A DNA stretch of 64,000 nt from Winslowiella toletana. Lineage in GTDB: Bacteria > Pseudomonadota > Gammaproteobacteria > Enterobacterales > Enterobacteriaceae. Both the position numbers and the translations under genes were made by a program. The stretch spans positions 2,852,001 to 2,916,000 of the forward strand of contig NZ_CP134152.1 of the NCBI RefSeq assembly GCF_032164335.1, given 5' to 3'. Position 1 is the first letter of the stretch; each line of letters begins with the position of its first letter. Shown here piece after piece: positions 48,417 to 57,602 of this stretch. The notes under the pieces are model-generated. The model had not been told where the DNA came from and ran no database searches. It saw nothing but the letters and a program-made list of their open reading frames with translations.

Positions 48417-50603
48417 ATGGTTCACACAACCTCTTGCAAAATGAGGCCTGGAGCAATACTTCTGGCGGGTTTACTGAGCGGAAACAGTTATGCCGCAGCA
48501 GATGTAACCAGTGATGAAGCGGAGATGGTGGTTCAGGCGCCGGCAGAAGTTCAACTCAAACAACAACCGGGCGTCTCGATCATTACGGCGAAGGATATTG
48601 CTAAAGATCCTCCGGTAAACGATCTCTCTGATATTATTCGCAAAATGCCGGGTGTTAATCTGACCGGCAACAGCGCCAGCGGCAGCCGTGGCAATAACCG
48701 CCAGATTGACATTCGCGGTATGGGGCCCGAAAACACCCTGATTCTGATCGATGGCGTGCCAACTACCTCGCGTAACTCGGTGCGCTACAGCTGGCGCGGC
48801 GAGCGCGATACCCGCGGTGATACCAACTGGGTACCGGCGGAAATGGTTGAACGCATTGAAGTTCTGCGCGGCCCCGCTGCGGCCCGCTATGGTTCCGGAG
48901 CCGCTGGCGGGGTGATTAATATCATCACCAAACGCCCGACCAATGACTGGCACGGCACACTTTCTCTGTTTACCAACCAGCCGGAAGATGACAAAGAAGG
49001 CGCGACCAAACGTGCGAACTTCAGCCTGAACGGCCCACTGGCCGGTGACGCACTGACGATGCGCCTGTATGGCAATATCAACAAAACTGACGCCGACGCC
49101 TGGGATATCAATAATGCGCATAACGGCTCTTATGCCGCGGGTAAAGAGGGCGTGCGCAATAAAGATATTAATGCCCTGCTGTCGTGGAAAATCACCCCAA
49201 CGCAAATTGTCGATTTCGATATGAGCTACAGTCGCCAGGGCAATATCTATGCTGGCGATACTCAGTACAGCAACAGCAACGCCAGCCCAAATAATCTGGT
49301 TGAATCGCTATACGGTCAGGAGACCAATCGTCTCTACCGCCAGACTTACGGCATCACGCATAACGGCATCTGGGACTGGGGCCAGTCGCGCGTTGGCGTT
49401 TACTACGAAAAAACGAATAATACCCGCCTGCAGGAAGGTTCTACCGGGCGCGTTGAAGGGATGATTAACGGTGATGAATTCCAGACCAGCCGACTGGAAA
49501 ATGTCCGTACCAGCGGTGAAATCACCCTGCCGCTCGATCTGTGGTTAGAGCAAACCGTAACGCTCGGCGCCGAATGGAACCGTGAACAATTAAACGACCC
49601 AGCGTCGATGCAGGTTACTGATGCCACCGGTATTACCATTGGGGGCATCTCTGGCGATCCTGCGGGCCGCAGCGCGAAAAACAGTGCTGAACTGAGCGCA
49701 CTCTATTTTGAGGACAACATAGAAGCCACGCCGGGCACCAACCTGATTCCCGGCCTGCGTTTTGACTATCACAGCAAATTTGGCAGCAACTGGAGTCCGA
49801 GCCTGAATATTTCGCAGGCGCTAACCGACCACGTTAAAATTAAAGCCGGTATCGCGCGGGTATTTAAAGCGCCGAATCTTTACCAGTCCAGCGACGGTTA
49901 TCTGCTGGCAACCCGTGGTAATGGCTGCCCGAATGATATCGCCGCTAATGGCTGCTACTTAATGGGCAACAGCGATCTGGATCCGGAAGTCAGCATCAAC
50001 AAAGAGATTGGACTGGAGTATAGCGAAAACGATTTTAGCGCCGGGATAACCTATTTCCGTAATGATTACAAAAATAAAATCGTTTCAGGCACTGATATTA
50101 TTGGCTATGCCTCCAACGATTATAACATCCTGCGCTGGGAAAACGGCGGTAAGGCGTTAGTTGAAGGGCTGGAAGCAAATCTGACGGTTCCACTGGTTAA
50201 AGAGAAGCTTAACTGGCGCACCAATGCGACTTATATGATTACGTCGGAAAATAAAGATACCGGTAATCCGCTGTCGGTGATTCCTGAGTACACCATTAAT
50301 ACAATGCTCGACTATCAGGTGACCGATAAGTTATCTGCCAATCTGAACTGGACCTTCTATGGACGGCAGAAACCGCGTGAATACGTGGAAATTCGTAACG
50401 AAGTCGACGCGCTGTCAACCAACCAGCTTGGCGCCTATGCGGTAGCCGGTATCGGTTTCAATTATGATTTAGTAAAAAATCTGCGTCTGAATGCCGGTAT
50501 CAGCAACCTGTTTGATAAACGCGTCTGGCGTGACAATGAAGGGGCATCAACCTATAACGAAGCGGGCCGTGCTTATTATGCTGGCGTAACAATGTCGTTT
50601 TAA
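48417..50603 (+). CDS. TonB-dependent catecholate siderophore receptor (FepA/PfeA-like)
   Basis: A 728-residue outer-membrane receptor. A signal peptide (cleavage after SYA) is followed by the plug domain (VNDLSDIIRKMPGVNLTG, RQIDIRGMGPENTLILIDG, VERIEVLRGPAAARYGSGAAGG) and a C-terminal beta barrel ending in YAGVTMSF with the terminal Phe. The plug and the lock region resemble FepA/PfeA/IroN, so catecholates such as enterobactin or its linear dimers are likely ligands. No siderophore synthesis genes are nearby. Divergent from the importer operon, with a Fur box in front. Confidence 0.9.
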   Translation: MVHTTSCKMRPGAILLAGLLSGNSYAAADVTSDEAEMVVQAPAEVQLKQQPGVSIITAKDIAKDPPVNDLSDIIRKMPGVNLTGNSASGSRGNNRQIDIRGMGPENTLILIDGVPTTSRNSVRYSWRGERDTRGDTNWVPAEMVERIEVLRGPAAARYGSGAAGGVINIITKRPTNDWHGTLSLFTNQPEDDKEGATKRANFSLNGPLAGDALTMRLYGNINKTDADAWDINNAHNGSYAAGKEGVRNKDINALLSWKITPTQIVDFDMSYSRQGNIYAGDTQYSNSNASPNNLVESLYGQETNRLYRQTYGITHNGIWDWGQSRVGVYYEKTNNTRLQEGSTGRVEGMINGDEFQTSRLENVRTSGEITLPLDLWLEQTVTLGAEWNREQLNDPASMQVTDATGITIGGISGDPAGRSAKNSAELSALYFEDNIEATPGTNLIPGLRFDYHSKFGSNWSPSLNISQALTDHVKIKAGIARVFKAPNLYQSSDGYLLATRGNGCPNDIAANGCYLMGNSDLDPEVSINKEIGLEYSENDFSAGITYFRNDYKNKIVSGTDIIGYASNDYNILRWENGGKALVEGLEANLTVPLVKEKLNWRTNATYMITSENKDTGNPLSVIPEYTINTMLDYQVTDKLSANLNWTFYGRQKPREYVEIRNEVDALSTNQLGAYAVAGIGFNYDLVKNLRLNAGISNLFDKRVWRDNEGASTYNEAGRAYYAGVTMSF

Positions 50604-50687
50604 ACGCTAAAATCACTCTGTTAATATCACCTGCCTGCAATCGCGCCTCATTTCTTTCGATGTGAGGCGCGAGTCAGTTAAAGCCCG

Positions 50688-51425
50688 TCAGCTACGATGC
50701 TTGTCCCGCTCCACATGCATAATCAGCGTAAAGCGATCTTCCGGGTGTATCGTTTCGGACACCACAATATTTTCACCACTCTCGTCACGATAAAAACGGG
50801 TAATTTTTAACGCCGGTGTGCCCGCACGTGCATTAAGTTGCTGCGCCAGCGTTTCTGACAGTAACACCGCCTGTACTCGCTGCTCAATTGCGGCAATATG
50901 CCGCGCGAACTGCTGCTCGATTAGCGAAGCGATCAGCTCCTGGCTTTTCGCCTGCGCTGCCGGTATCACTTCAGCATAGCGTTCATCGGCATAGACATCG
51001 GTCCAGCAAATCGGCGTGCGTCCATGCTGCTGATCGACCCGGATGCTCGACACGCAAAAGTAGTGGCCGCCAGGCTGAATTTCCAGCCGACAGGCTTCGC
51101 TGGTATCGGCGACAAAGTGCCGAATCTGCTGAATGCTGCGGGTTTGCGTTTCAGCCAGATGCGCCAGATCAGACAGCGATCCCAGTGCCTGTGAATAACC
51201 GGTATACGGCTTGCTGGCTTCCACCCGCGTCCCTACTCGTTTCCTGCGCGACACCAGCCCCTGCTCCTGCAACTTGAGAATAGCGGCGCGTACCGTATGT
51301 CGGCTGACATTATATAGCTCACACAGCTCAAACTCGGTCGGCAGCAGGCTACCAACCGGATAGGTGCCGCTGGCGATGGCTTCGGTCAGATCTTCAGCAA
51401 CGGTGGAATAACGTGTCTGGCTCAT
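50688..51425 (-). CDS. GntR/HutC-family transcriptional regulator
   Basis: A 245-residue regulator: N-terminal winged helix (about 1-70, with ELCELYNVSRHTVRAAILKL) and a C-terminal UTRA effector domain. It is divergent from the lyase/symporter pair across 108 bases containing two similar palindromes, so it most likely represses that pair (and perhaps itself) until the substrate is present. The effector is unknown. Confidence 0.9.
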   Translation of the reverse strand: MSQTRYSTVAEDLTEAIASGTYPVGSLLPTEFELCELYNVSRHTVRAAILKLQEQGLVSRRKRVGTRVEASKPYTGYSQALGSLSDLAHLAETQTRSIQQIRHFVADTSEACRLEIQPGGHYFCVSSIRVDQQHGRTPICWTDVYADERYAEVIPAAQAKSQELIASLIEQQFARHIAAIEQRVQAVLLSETLAQQLNARAGTPALKITRFYRDESGENIVVSETIHPEDRFTLIMHVERDKHRS

Positions 51426-51484
51426 ACTTTTGACAATCCCTGCTCATTGAAGATTGACAGTATATCAGCAATGGCATATCTGTA

Positions 51485-51514
51485 ATGTACGTACATATTA
51501 AAATGTACGGACAT
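51485..51514. promoter_or_regulatory. twin palindromic operators for the GntR regulator
   Basis: ATGTACGTACAT (51485-51496) and ATGTACGGACAT (51503-51514) differ by one base and start 18 bases apart, less than two helical turns. They lie 20 bases before the lyase gene, where a repressor would block RNA polymerase. Confidence 0.75.
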
Positions 51515-51533
51515 TAATTACGGAGTATCGCCT

Positions 51534-52883
51534 ATGTCCAGCACAGTTTATGACTCGTCACTGTTCAAAAATATGTTTGCTACCGCAGAGATGAGAGCGG
51601 TTTTTTCCGATCAAAGCCTGATAGAACGCTATATCGAGAGCGAGATAGCGTTAGCCAAAGCAGAAGCGAGCTGCGGCGTCATCCCGGACGAAGCGGCAGA
51701 AATTATTGCGCAACGCGCCCGTTATTCCGCGCTCGACTTGCCGAAAATGCAGCATGAAACTGAAATTGTTGGTTATCCAATTCTGCCGCTGGTTGAGCAA
51801 CTGTCGGAAATTTGCGGCGAGGCAGGTCGCTACGTGCACTGGGGAGCCACCACTCAGGACATTATGGATACCGCCGTGGTGTTACAAATCCGCAGTGCGC
51901 TGGAGATTGTTGGCCGCGATATCGACAGCGTACGCGAGCTGTTACGAAATTTAGCCCAGCGCTATCGTGATACGCCGATGGCCGGGCGTACCCATCTGCA
52001 GCAAGCCCTGCCGGTGACCTTTGGTTATAAATGCGCGGTATGGCTCAGTATGTTCGATCGCCACGCGCAGCGTCTGCAACAGCTACGCCCGCGAGTAGAA
52101 GTAGGACAGTTTGCCGGTGCCGCTGGCACCCTCGCCTCACTCGGCGACAAGGGGCTGGAAGTACAGCAGGCAATGATGGCTGAATTGCAGCTGGGCGTAC
52201 CACAGGCCACCTGGCATGTGGCGCGCGACGGATTTGCAGAAACGGTAAATTTTTTAGCAATGGTTACCGGTTCATTAGGAAAAATTGCGCTCGATATCAT
52301 GATGATGATGACCAGCGAACTGGGTGAAGCCTACGAACCCTTTGTGATGGGTCGTGGTGCCAGCAGCACGATGCCGCAAAAGCGCAATCCGATCTCCTGT
52401 GAGCTGATTTACGCCGCTGCCAAAGGTGTCCGCCAGCAATCTGGCCTGATGCTGGATGCGATGATCCAGGACTTTGAGCGCTCAACCGGCCCGTGGCAGG
52501 CAGAGTGGATAGCGATTCCCGAATCATTCCTGTTGAGCGCCGCCGCACTTGAGCAGGCGAAATTTATGCTGTCGGGCCTCGATGTCCGCACAGAGCGGAT
52601 GCTGGAAAACCTTAATCTGACCCAGGGGCTGATCGTTGCCGAAGCGGTAATGATGGGGCTGGCACCCTTATTTGGTCGCCAGGCGGCACATGATGTGGTG
52701 TACAAAGCCTGCCGCATCGCCAATGAGCGCAATATCAGTCTGCATGCTGCGCTGATTGAGCAGGGAATCGTCACTGAAAAACTCAGTTATCAGGCGCTGG
52801 AAAGGTTAACAACACCGGCCAACTACCTCGGTCTGGCACCACAAATGGTCGACCGTGCGGTGGCCATTAGCGAAAAGATTTAA
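51534..52883 (+). CDS. fumarase/aspartase-superfamily lyase
   Basis: A 449-residue lyase of the superfamily that includes adenylosuccinate lyase, argininosuccinate lyase and 3-carboxymuconate cycloisomerase. The signature loop is GRGASSTMPQKRNPISCELI, and HWGATTQDIMDT and GRTHLQQALPVTFG give other active-site regions. The housekeeping purB is normally elsewhere and divergent in sequence, and the pairing with a dicarboxylate symporter and GntR regulator points to catabolism of an amino- or carboxy-substituted succinate releasing fumarate. The substrate is inferred, not known. Confidence 0.82.
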   Translation: MSSTVYDSSLFKNMFATAEMRAVFSDQSLIERYIESEIALAKAEASCGVIPDEAAEIIAQRARYSALDLPKMQHETEIVGYPILPLVEQLSEICGEAGRYVHWGATTQDIMDTAVVLQIRSALEIVGRDIDSVRELLRNLAQRYRDTPMAGRTHLQQALPVTFGYKCAVWLSMFDRHAQRLQQLRPRVEVGQFAGAAGTLASLGDKGLEVQQAMMAELQLGVPQATWHVARDGFAETVNFLAMVTGSLGKIALDIMMMMTSELGEAYEPFVMGRGASSTMPQKRNPISCELIYAAAKGVRQQSGLMLDAMIQDFERSTGPWQAEWIAIPESFLLSAAALEQAKFMLSGLDVRTERMLENLNLTQGLIVAEAVMMGLAPLFGRQAAHDVVYKACRIANERNISLHAALIEQGIVTEKLSYQALERLTTPANYLGLAPQMVDRAVAISEKI

Positions 52884-52897
52884 GCGCTGACTCTCAG

Positions 52898-52926
52898 CCA
52901 GAGGCTGCCTGTCATCAGGCCTCTGG
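52898..52926 (+). repeat. hairpin between lyase and symporter genes
   Basis: CCAGAGGC and GCCTCTGG form an 8-bp stem around a 13-base loop. No T-run follows directly, so it may attenuate or stabilise the message and set a different level of the symporter. Confidence 0.5.
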
Positions 52927-52964
52927 CGACCCTACACTGCTGATAAAAAAAAGAGATCAATACC

Positions 52965-54266
52965 ATGTCCTCTACAGCAAAAAAACCTTTCTGGCATGAC
53001 CTGACATTTCAGGTGATTGCCGCGATGATTATCGGTATCGGTTTTGGCTTTATTTTCCCTGAAACCGCGGAAAAATTTAAAATACTCGGTGATATCTTTC
53101 TTAAGTTGATCAAAACCGCCGTCGCGCCGCTGATCTTCTTTACCGTGGTGCACGGTATTGCTTCAGCGGGCAATATCAAACAGGTCGGCAAGGTGGGTTT
53201 ACGCGCGCTGATCTATTTTGAAGTTATCTCCACGCTGGCACTGTTGCTGGGGCTGGTCAGCGGTAACCTGTTGAATATCGGTGCCGACATGTATGGTGCA
53301 CATGCCACCTCGGGCACTACGGCGGCCGCTACCGCCGCCATCGCCAAAGGCCATGTTCCTGGCGGCACGCTGGAGTTTATCCAGAGTATTTTTCCGGATA
53401 ACTTTATTGGTGCCTTCGCCGGAGGACAGCTGTTGCAGGTGCTGATTATTGCGGTGCTGTTCGGTTTTGGTCTGCTGGCGCTGAAGCAAGAGCGCCGGGT
53501 GGTGATCGAAGACGGTATCAACCGTATCTCCGAGTGCTTCTTCGAATTTATTAACCTGATTATGCGTCTTGCGCCGTTGGGCGCCTTCGGTTCAGTCGCC
53601 TATGCCGTTGGCAGTAACGGCTCGGCAGTATTACTGTCGCTGGCCAACCTGGTAATGATGTTCTACAGCGTGGTAATCCTCTTTATTTTTGTGGTGCTTG
53701 GCACGGTGTGTCGGCTGTGCGGTTTCAGCCTGTGGCGCTTTTTGCAGTACATTAAAGATGAAATCTTTATTGTTATTGGTACTGCGTCTTCCGAAAGCGC
53801 TCTGCCCCGCCTGCTGCAAAAACTCGAGCGCTTTGGCTGCTCGCGTCAGAGCGTTGGTCTGGTGCTGCCGACCGGTTATGCCTTCAATCTTGATGGCACC
53901 TCAATTTATATGTCGATGTGCGTGCTGTTTATCGCCAATGCTTATGGCGTGCCGATGAGCTGGGAACAGCAGCTCGGCGTGCTGGTAATTATGTTATTGA
54001 CCTCAAAAGGTGCAGCGGCAGTTTCCGGCGGCAGTTTTGTGGTGTTTGCCGCCACCGTTACCACCGTGGGGCACCTGCCGGTTGAGGGGCTGGCACTGCT
54101 GTTTGGTGTTTACCGTTTTATGTCGATGGCAATTGCCACCTGCAACACCATTGGCAATAGCGTCGCTACCGTGGTGATCGCCAAATGGTCGGGAGAATTT
54201 TCCGAAAACACCGCACGGCAAGAGTATCAACGGGTACTGGGACGTAAACCTGAGGCCTCGCTGTAA
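52965..54266 (+). CDS. DctA-type dicarboxylate:cation symporter
   Basis: A 433-residue member of the DAACS (DctA/GltP) family in the inner membrane. Re-entrant loop motifs and helices are visible, including GTASSESALPRLL, the Asn/Asp-rich FNLDGTSIYMS and LTSKGAAAVSGGSF. It probably brings in the C4-dicarboxylate-like substrate of the upstream lyase. The chromosomal dctA normally stands alone, so this is likely a second, dedicated copy. Confidence 0.88.
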   Translation: MSSTAKKPFWHDLTFQVIAAMIIGIGFGFIFPETAEKFKILGDIFLKLIKTAVAPLIFFTVVHGIASAGNIKQVGKVGLRALIYFEVISTLALLLGLVSGNLLNIGADMYGAHATSGTTAAATAAIAKGHVPGGTLEFIQSIFPDNFIGAFAGGQLLQVLIIAVLFGFGLLALKQERRVVIEDGINRISECFFEFINLIMRLAPLGAFGSVAYAVGSNGSAVLLSLANLVMMFYSVVILFIFVVLGTVCRLCGFSLWRFLQYIKDEIFIVIGTASSESALPRLLQKLERFGCSRQSVGLVLPTGYAFNLDGTSIYMSMCVLFIANAYGVPMSWEQQLGVLVIMLLTSKGAAAVSGGSFVVFAATVTTVGHLPVEGLALLFGVYRFMSMAIATCNTIGNSVATVVIAKWSGEFSENTARQEYQRVLGRKPEASL

Positions 54267-54425
54267 CGCCGCTGGCTGTTGAGTGGCATTTGCTATGATG
54301 ACCCCGGACAGCATCCAGTGCCTGGTGGTCAGCTTCCCTCTGCGACTACAATGTGATAACAGATTTATCCAGAGTGCTTATCCTGTCACTAACAGGATAA
54401 GCGATCACCATTCGGGAGTTTGAGC

Positions 54426-54965
54426 ATGGCTATTGAATACGCAACGATTGCAGGCGGCTGTTTCTGGTGTACTGAGGCAGTATTTAAAGATGTGATCGGC
54501 GTGGAGACCGTTGAAAGCGGATATATCGGTGGTCACACCGCTAACCCAACTTATGAAGACGTGTGCACCGGCACCACCGGTCATGCGGAAGGTATCCGCA
54601 TTGGTTTTGACCCGGAAAAACTTAACTACGGCGATCTGCTTGATATCAGCTTTGCCACCCATGATCCGACACAGCTGAACCGCCAGGGCAATGATATCGG
54701 CACGCAATATCGTTCGGCGATTTTCCCTGCTGATGAGGCACAACGTCAGGAAGCCGAGGCGGCCATTCAGCGCGCCCAGCAGGATCATCAGCAGCCAGTG
54801 GTGACGACAATAGAAAGCGGCGAATGGTATCCGGCGGAGAACTATCATCAGGATTACTGGAGCGGTCGTGGTCAGCAAAATGGTTATTGTATGGCGGTGA
54901 TTCCACCAAAATTACAAAAGCTGCGTAAAAGCTATGCCAACCGGGTTAAATCACTGAATCAATAA
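54426..54965 (+). CDS. msrA: peptide methionine sulfoxide reductase MsrA
   Basis: Reduces methionine-S-sulfoxide in proteins or free methionine. The 179 residues begin MAIEYATIAGGCFWCTEAVF with the catalytic GCFWC cysteine (near residue 12), and the C-terminal part carries the recycling Cys (NGYCMAV). The ATG at 54426 follows GGGAG; a TTG six bases earlier is less likely. It is shorter than E. coli MsrA (212), so it resembles the shorter MsrA group. Followed by its own terminator. Confidence 0.93.
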   Translation: MAIEYATIAGGCFWCTEAVFKDVIGVETVESGYIGGHTANPTYEDVCTGTTGHAEGIRIGFDPEKLNYGDLLDISFATHDPTQLNRQGNDIGTQYRSAIFPADEAQRQEAEAAIQRAQQDHQQPVVTTIESGEWYPAENYHQDYWSGRGQQNGYCMAVIPPKLQKLRKSYANRVKSLNQ

Positions 54966-54972
54966 TAATTAT

Positions 54973-54997
54973 GCCCCACATTTGTGGGGCTATTTTC
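54973..54997 (+). terminator. terminator after msrA
   Basis: GCCCCACA-TT-TGTGGGGC stem followed by TATTTTC, seven bases after the msrA stop codon. Confidence 0.85.
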
Positions 54998-55057
54998 TGC
55001 TGCGCAATCTCAGCTGGTTACAGCTTAACCGAATATAACGAAAGGGAAAAAATCTTC

Positions 55058-55086
55058 TTGACCGTTTCCCTGCGACTCCCTATAGT
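55058..55086 (+). promoter_or_regulatory. tRNA-Ser promoter
   Basis: TTGACC and TATAGT spaced by 17 bases, followed by a GC-rich discriminator (GCGCCCC) typical of stable-RNA promoters under stringent control, about 30 bases before the tRNA. Confidence 0.85.
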
Positions 55087-55122
55087 AGCGCCCCGTTAGC
55101 CCTTACGGGATAACAAAAAATT

Positions 55123-55210
55123 GGTGAGGTGTCCGAGTGGCTGAAGGAGCACGCCTGGAAAGTGTGTATACGGCAACGTATCGAGGGTTCGAACCCCTCT
55201 CTCACCGCCA
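55123..55210 (+). tRNA. tRNA-Ser (anticodon GGA)
   Basis: An 88-base class II tRNA with encoded CCA. The acceptor stem is GGTGAGG/CCTCACC-type, the anticodon loop reads CTGGAAA (anticodon GGA), there is a long variable arm and a T-loop GGTTCGAACC. It corresponds in position and sequence to E. coli serX, next to the phoH/efe region. Confidence 0.97.
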
Positions 55211-55220
55211 TATTCGATAA

Positions 55221-55256
55221 AAAAGCTCGAACTTCGGTTCGGGCTTTTTTGTTTTT
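55221..55256 (+). terminator. terminator after tRNA-Ser
   Basis: GCTCGAAC-TTCG-GTTCGGGC stem with a UUCG tetraloop, followed by TTTTTT, 11 bases after the tRNA. Confidence 0.9.
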
Positions 55257-55289
55257 GAAGATAGCAGTTATCAACCTGAAACGCTGTGG

Positions 55290-56057
55290 TTAACGTTCGT
55301 TATCTACCGGCATCCATTGTTGTGTCAGCCTGACCAATTTATCATCCAGTGCATCATATAAAATTTTCTTTTGATACCCTTCTGCCATTAATCTGGCATA
55401 TAAATCATGCTGCTCACGGGTGCGGTGATGACCATCAGGCATTTCTGCCATCAGACGTTTTAATTCTTTTAATTCTTCATCCAGTTTCATCCAGGGAGCA
55501 AGTAACCCATCCAATTCTTCCCTCTGCTCACCGGTTAAAATAAACTCCTGGCCGTTTACTGTCGTAGTAATATTATCCGCGTTACTCCCGGATAATTTCG
55601 GCGCAGGATGCTCAATGCTGGTAAATTGTTTGAGATTGCCGTTCTCTGCGGATGTTTGCAAGCAACTGAAAAAATCTTCGAATGCTGCACAACTATTCAG
55701 CGTCTGTGGCAGAGCATCGCTGATTTCAATATGGGACTGCTCCATACTAAAGCCATCATTACGCCCCAGATAGCTAAGGGTAAAAACAGCACTGACTTTG
55801 TTATCCGTCGTCACGGCTAAAGATAACACCTGCAGATTTTTTTCCTCCATATAGTTTTTTAATGCCTCAGCATTATTTGTCTGGAATGCGACCGCCAAAT
55901 TTGCCGGCAGAGGCCGCAGCATTTTATTATCCGGCGGCTGGCCCAATAATTTTTTGACGTTTTGATGTTCCGGAGAAGCTGGCTTAACGCTTTCATAAAT
56001 CGAACGAGAATGGCTATTAATCGGCACACTGGAATTTGTTACGCTTAGCGGTGGCAT
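55290..56057 (-). CDS. unrecognised, effector-like protein
   Basis: A 255-residue protein with no recognised family. The ATG at 56057 follows AGAGGAAAG by about six bases and is preferred to an in-frame start 36 codons upstream. The N-terminus (MPPLSVTNSSVPINSHSRS) is rich in Ser, Asn and Pro, lacks a hydrophobic signal and resembles type III effector export signals; the middle part is soluble and the C-terminus is a charged helical segment (about 175-250) with coiled-coil character. The gene is AT-rich relative to neighbours, lies next to a tRNA and has a terminator after phoH in front of it, all signs of recent acquisition. Secretion is a hypothesis. Confidence 0.55.
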   Translation of the reverse strand: MPPLSVTNSSVPINSHSRSIYESVKPASPEHQNVKKLLGQPPDNKMLRPLPANLAVAFQTNNAEALKNYMEEKNLQVLSLAVTTDNKVSAVFTLSYLGRNDGFSMEQSHIEISDALPQTLNSCAAFEDFFSCLQTSAENGNLKQFTSIEHPAPKLSGSNADNITTTVNGQEFILTGEQREELDGLLAPWMKLDEELKELKRLMAEMPDGHHRTREQHDLYARLMAEGYQKKILYDALDDKLVRLTQQWMPVDNER

Positions 56058-56192
56058 GAACTTTCCTCTCTCATAAAGTTGCAAAAGACAAGTTACATGC
56101 TCTTGTTGATCGTTTCTTACAGAATCAGACTTTTTAACAATGTGATTAATCAGATTTTGTTTCACTGACAGCGGCTGAAATATCGTGTAAAA

Positions 56193-56220
56193 AAAAGCCC
56201 GGACGTGAGGCCGGGCTTTT
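56193..56220 (-). terminator. terminator after phoH
   Basis: AAAAGCCCGG-acgtgagg-CCGGGCTTTT, with eight A to the left, so on the minus strand the stem is followed by a long T-run. It also shows symmetry for the other strand. Confidence 0.88.
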
Positions 56221-56240
56221 GCGGCTACAGATTAACTCAC

Positions 56241-57029
56241 TCAACTATAAGCGTGCAGCGTGCGCTGACAGAGCAGCGAACGCACACAATCATTTTTCCC
56301 AAAACGCACGATGCCAATCATCTCATCTTCCTCAAAGCGCGCTAATGCATCGCTGAGGCCTGACTGCACGTTAGACGGTAAGTCACACTGGGTGATATCA
56401 CCGTTGACGATAACCGTCACGTTTTCCCCAAGGCGGGTCAGGAACATTTTCATCTGGGCGGCGGTGACGTTTTGCGCCTCATCAAGGATCACCACGGCGT
56501 TTTCAAAGGTGCGCCCGCGCATGTAGGCAAAGGGCGCAATTTCGACCTTACCGATTTCAGGTCGCAGGCAATATTGCATAAAGGAAGAACCCAGACGTTT
56601 AACCAGAACGTCATACACTGGCCGGAAATACGGTGCGAATTTCTCTGAAATATCACCGGGCAAAAAGCCCAGGTCTTCATCCGCTTGCAGTACCGGACGC
56701 GTAACAATAATCCTTTCGACATCCTTGTGAATCAGGGCCTCTGCCGCTTTCGCAGCACTGATCCAGGTTTTACCGCAACCTGCTTCACCGGTCGCGAAGA
56801 TCAGTTGTTTCTTTTCTATGGCATGGAGATAGTGTGCCTGAGCTTCATTCCTGGCTTCAATCGGTGAGTGATCGCGCGAGTCGCGCGCCATACCAATAGA
56901 GTCCAGCCCACCCATTTGCACCAGCGAGGTGACCGATTCTTCTTCACGCTGACGATGACTGCGTGAATCGCTACGAAGCACACGTTTTGCTTCACGACGA
57001 GCTTTGATCACTGCTTTCTGTCTTCCCAT
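56241..57029 (-). CDS. phoH: PhoH family ATPase
   Basis: A 262-residue cytoplasmic ATPase, phosphate-starvation inducible in E. coli, with Walker A (GEAGCGKTW, about 81-89), the DEAQN Walker B and the conserved RPVLQADEDLGFLPGD. Enzymes of this group are linked to RNA metabolism, but the exact role is unclear. The ATG at 57029 (MGRQKAVIKARREAKRV) has AAGG upstream. No convincing Pho box was found. Confidence 0.93.
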   Translation of the reverse strand: MGRQKAVIKARREAKRVLRSDSRSHRQREEESVTSLVQMGGLDSIGMARDSRDHSPIEARNEAQAHYLHAIEKKQLIFATGEAGCGKTWISAAKAAEALIHKDVERIIVTRPVLQADEDLGFLPGDISEKFAPYFRPVYDVLVKRLGSSFMQYCLRPEIGKVEIAPFAYMRGRTFENAVVILDEAQNVTAAQMKMFLTRLGENVTVIVNGDITQCDLPSNVQSGLSDALARFEEDEMIGIVRFGKNDCVRSLLCQRTLHAYS

Positions 57030-57602
57030 AGTGGCACCTTACAGTTGGTTTCATTTCCCGCTTCTCTTTCAGCAGAGAGGCGATTACGTGAACGCTTTAG
57101 AGGTTTTGGCTTCCTTTTAAGCCTTGAATAGCCATTGAAAAAAGTGCGTACAGAGGCCAGAGCGTATTACGCACCGGAAAACGAGTAACGTTTTGATAAA
57201 GCGTCTGGAAAGAGAAAAAAGAAGAGAATATTGTTGAGAGAGAAACACCCTCGCGAGGAAAAGCGCTTAAAAAGGTATTGAGATTTGAGTATCCATGAAC
57301 AACTTTTCCCATTCGCGATCTCCATGGTGAAACTTAAACACATCTGACTACCGCTGTGATTAAAGTGCAACAGATCTTCAGTTGAATGCAACAATTATTT
57401 TACTTCGCCCGCAGTAAAAAAAAGCTTATTACCATTGCGGCAATAGGCATTAAATGTTTTGCTGATAAAAATCATGCAGTTAAAATTAAATACCCCAAGC
57501 GAAGCGGCTGGATAATTTGCTAAAAAATAGTTGGCGGCTTGCGAACGCAGCCGCCAGATTTGATTAAAAAATAGCCTGTCAAAGCAGCCAGAATAATAAA
57601 TA
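57030..57602. other. AT-rich interval between phoH and efeB
   Basis: About 570 AT-rich bases. It must carry the phoH promoter. Open frames occur here but none has a convincing start, ribosome-binding site or recognisable protein, and one runs into efeB on the same strand in another frame. Nothing else was identified. Confidence 0.55.

Noticed and set aside
55080-55274. Minus-strand frame across the tRNA
   Set aside because: It runs through the tRNA-Ser gene and its promoter; the motif-like translation (GFEPSIRC) is a known artefact of reading tRNA genes backwards.
55100-56220. Integrated element at the serine tRNA
   Set aside because: No integrase, and no repeat of the tRNA 3' end was seen on the far side of the effector-like gene.
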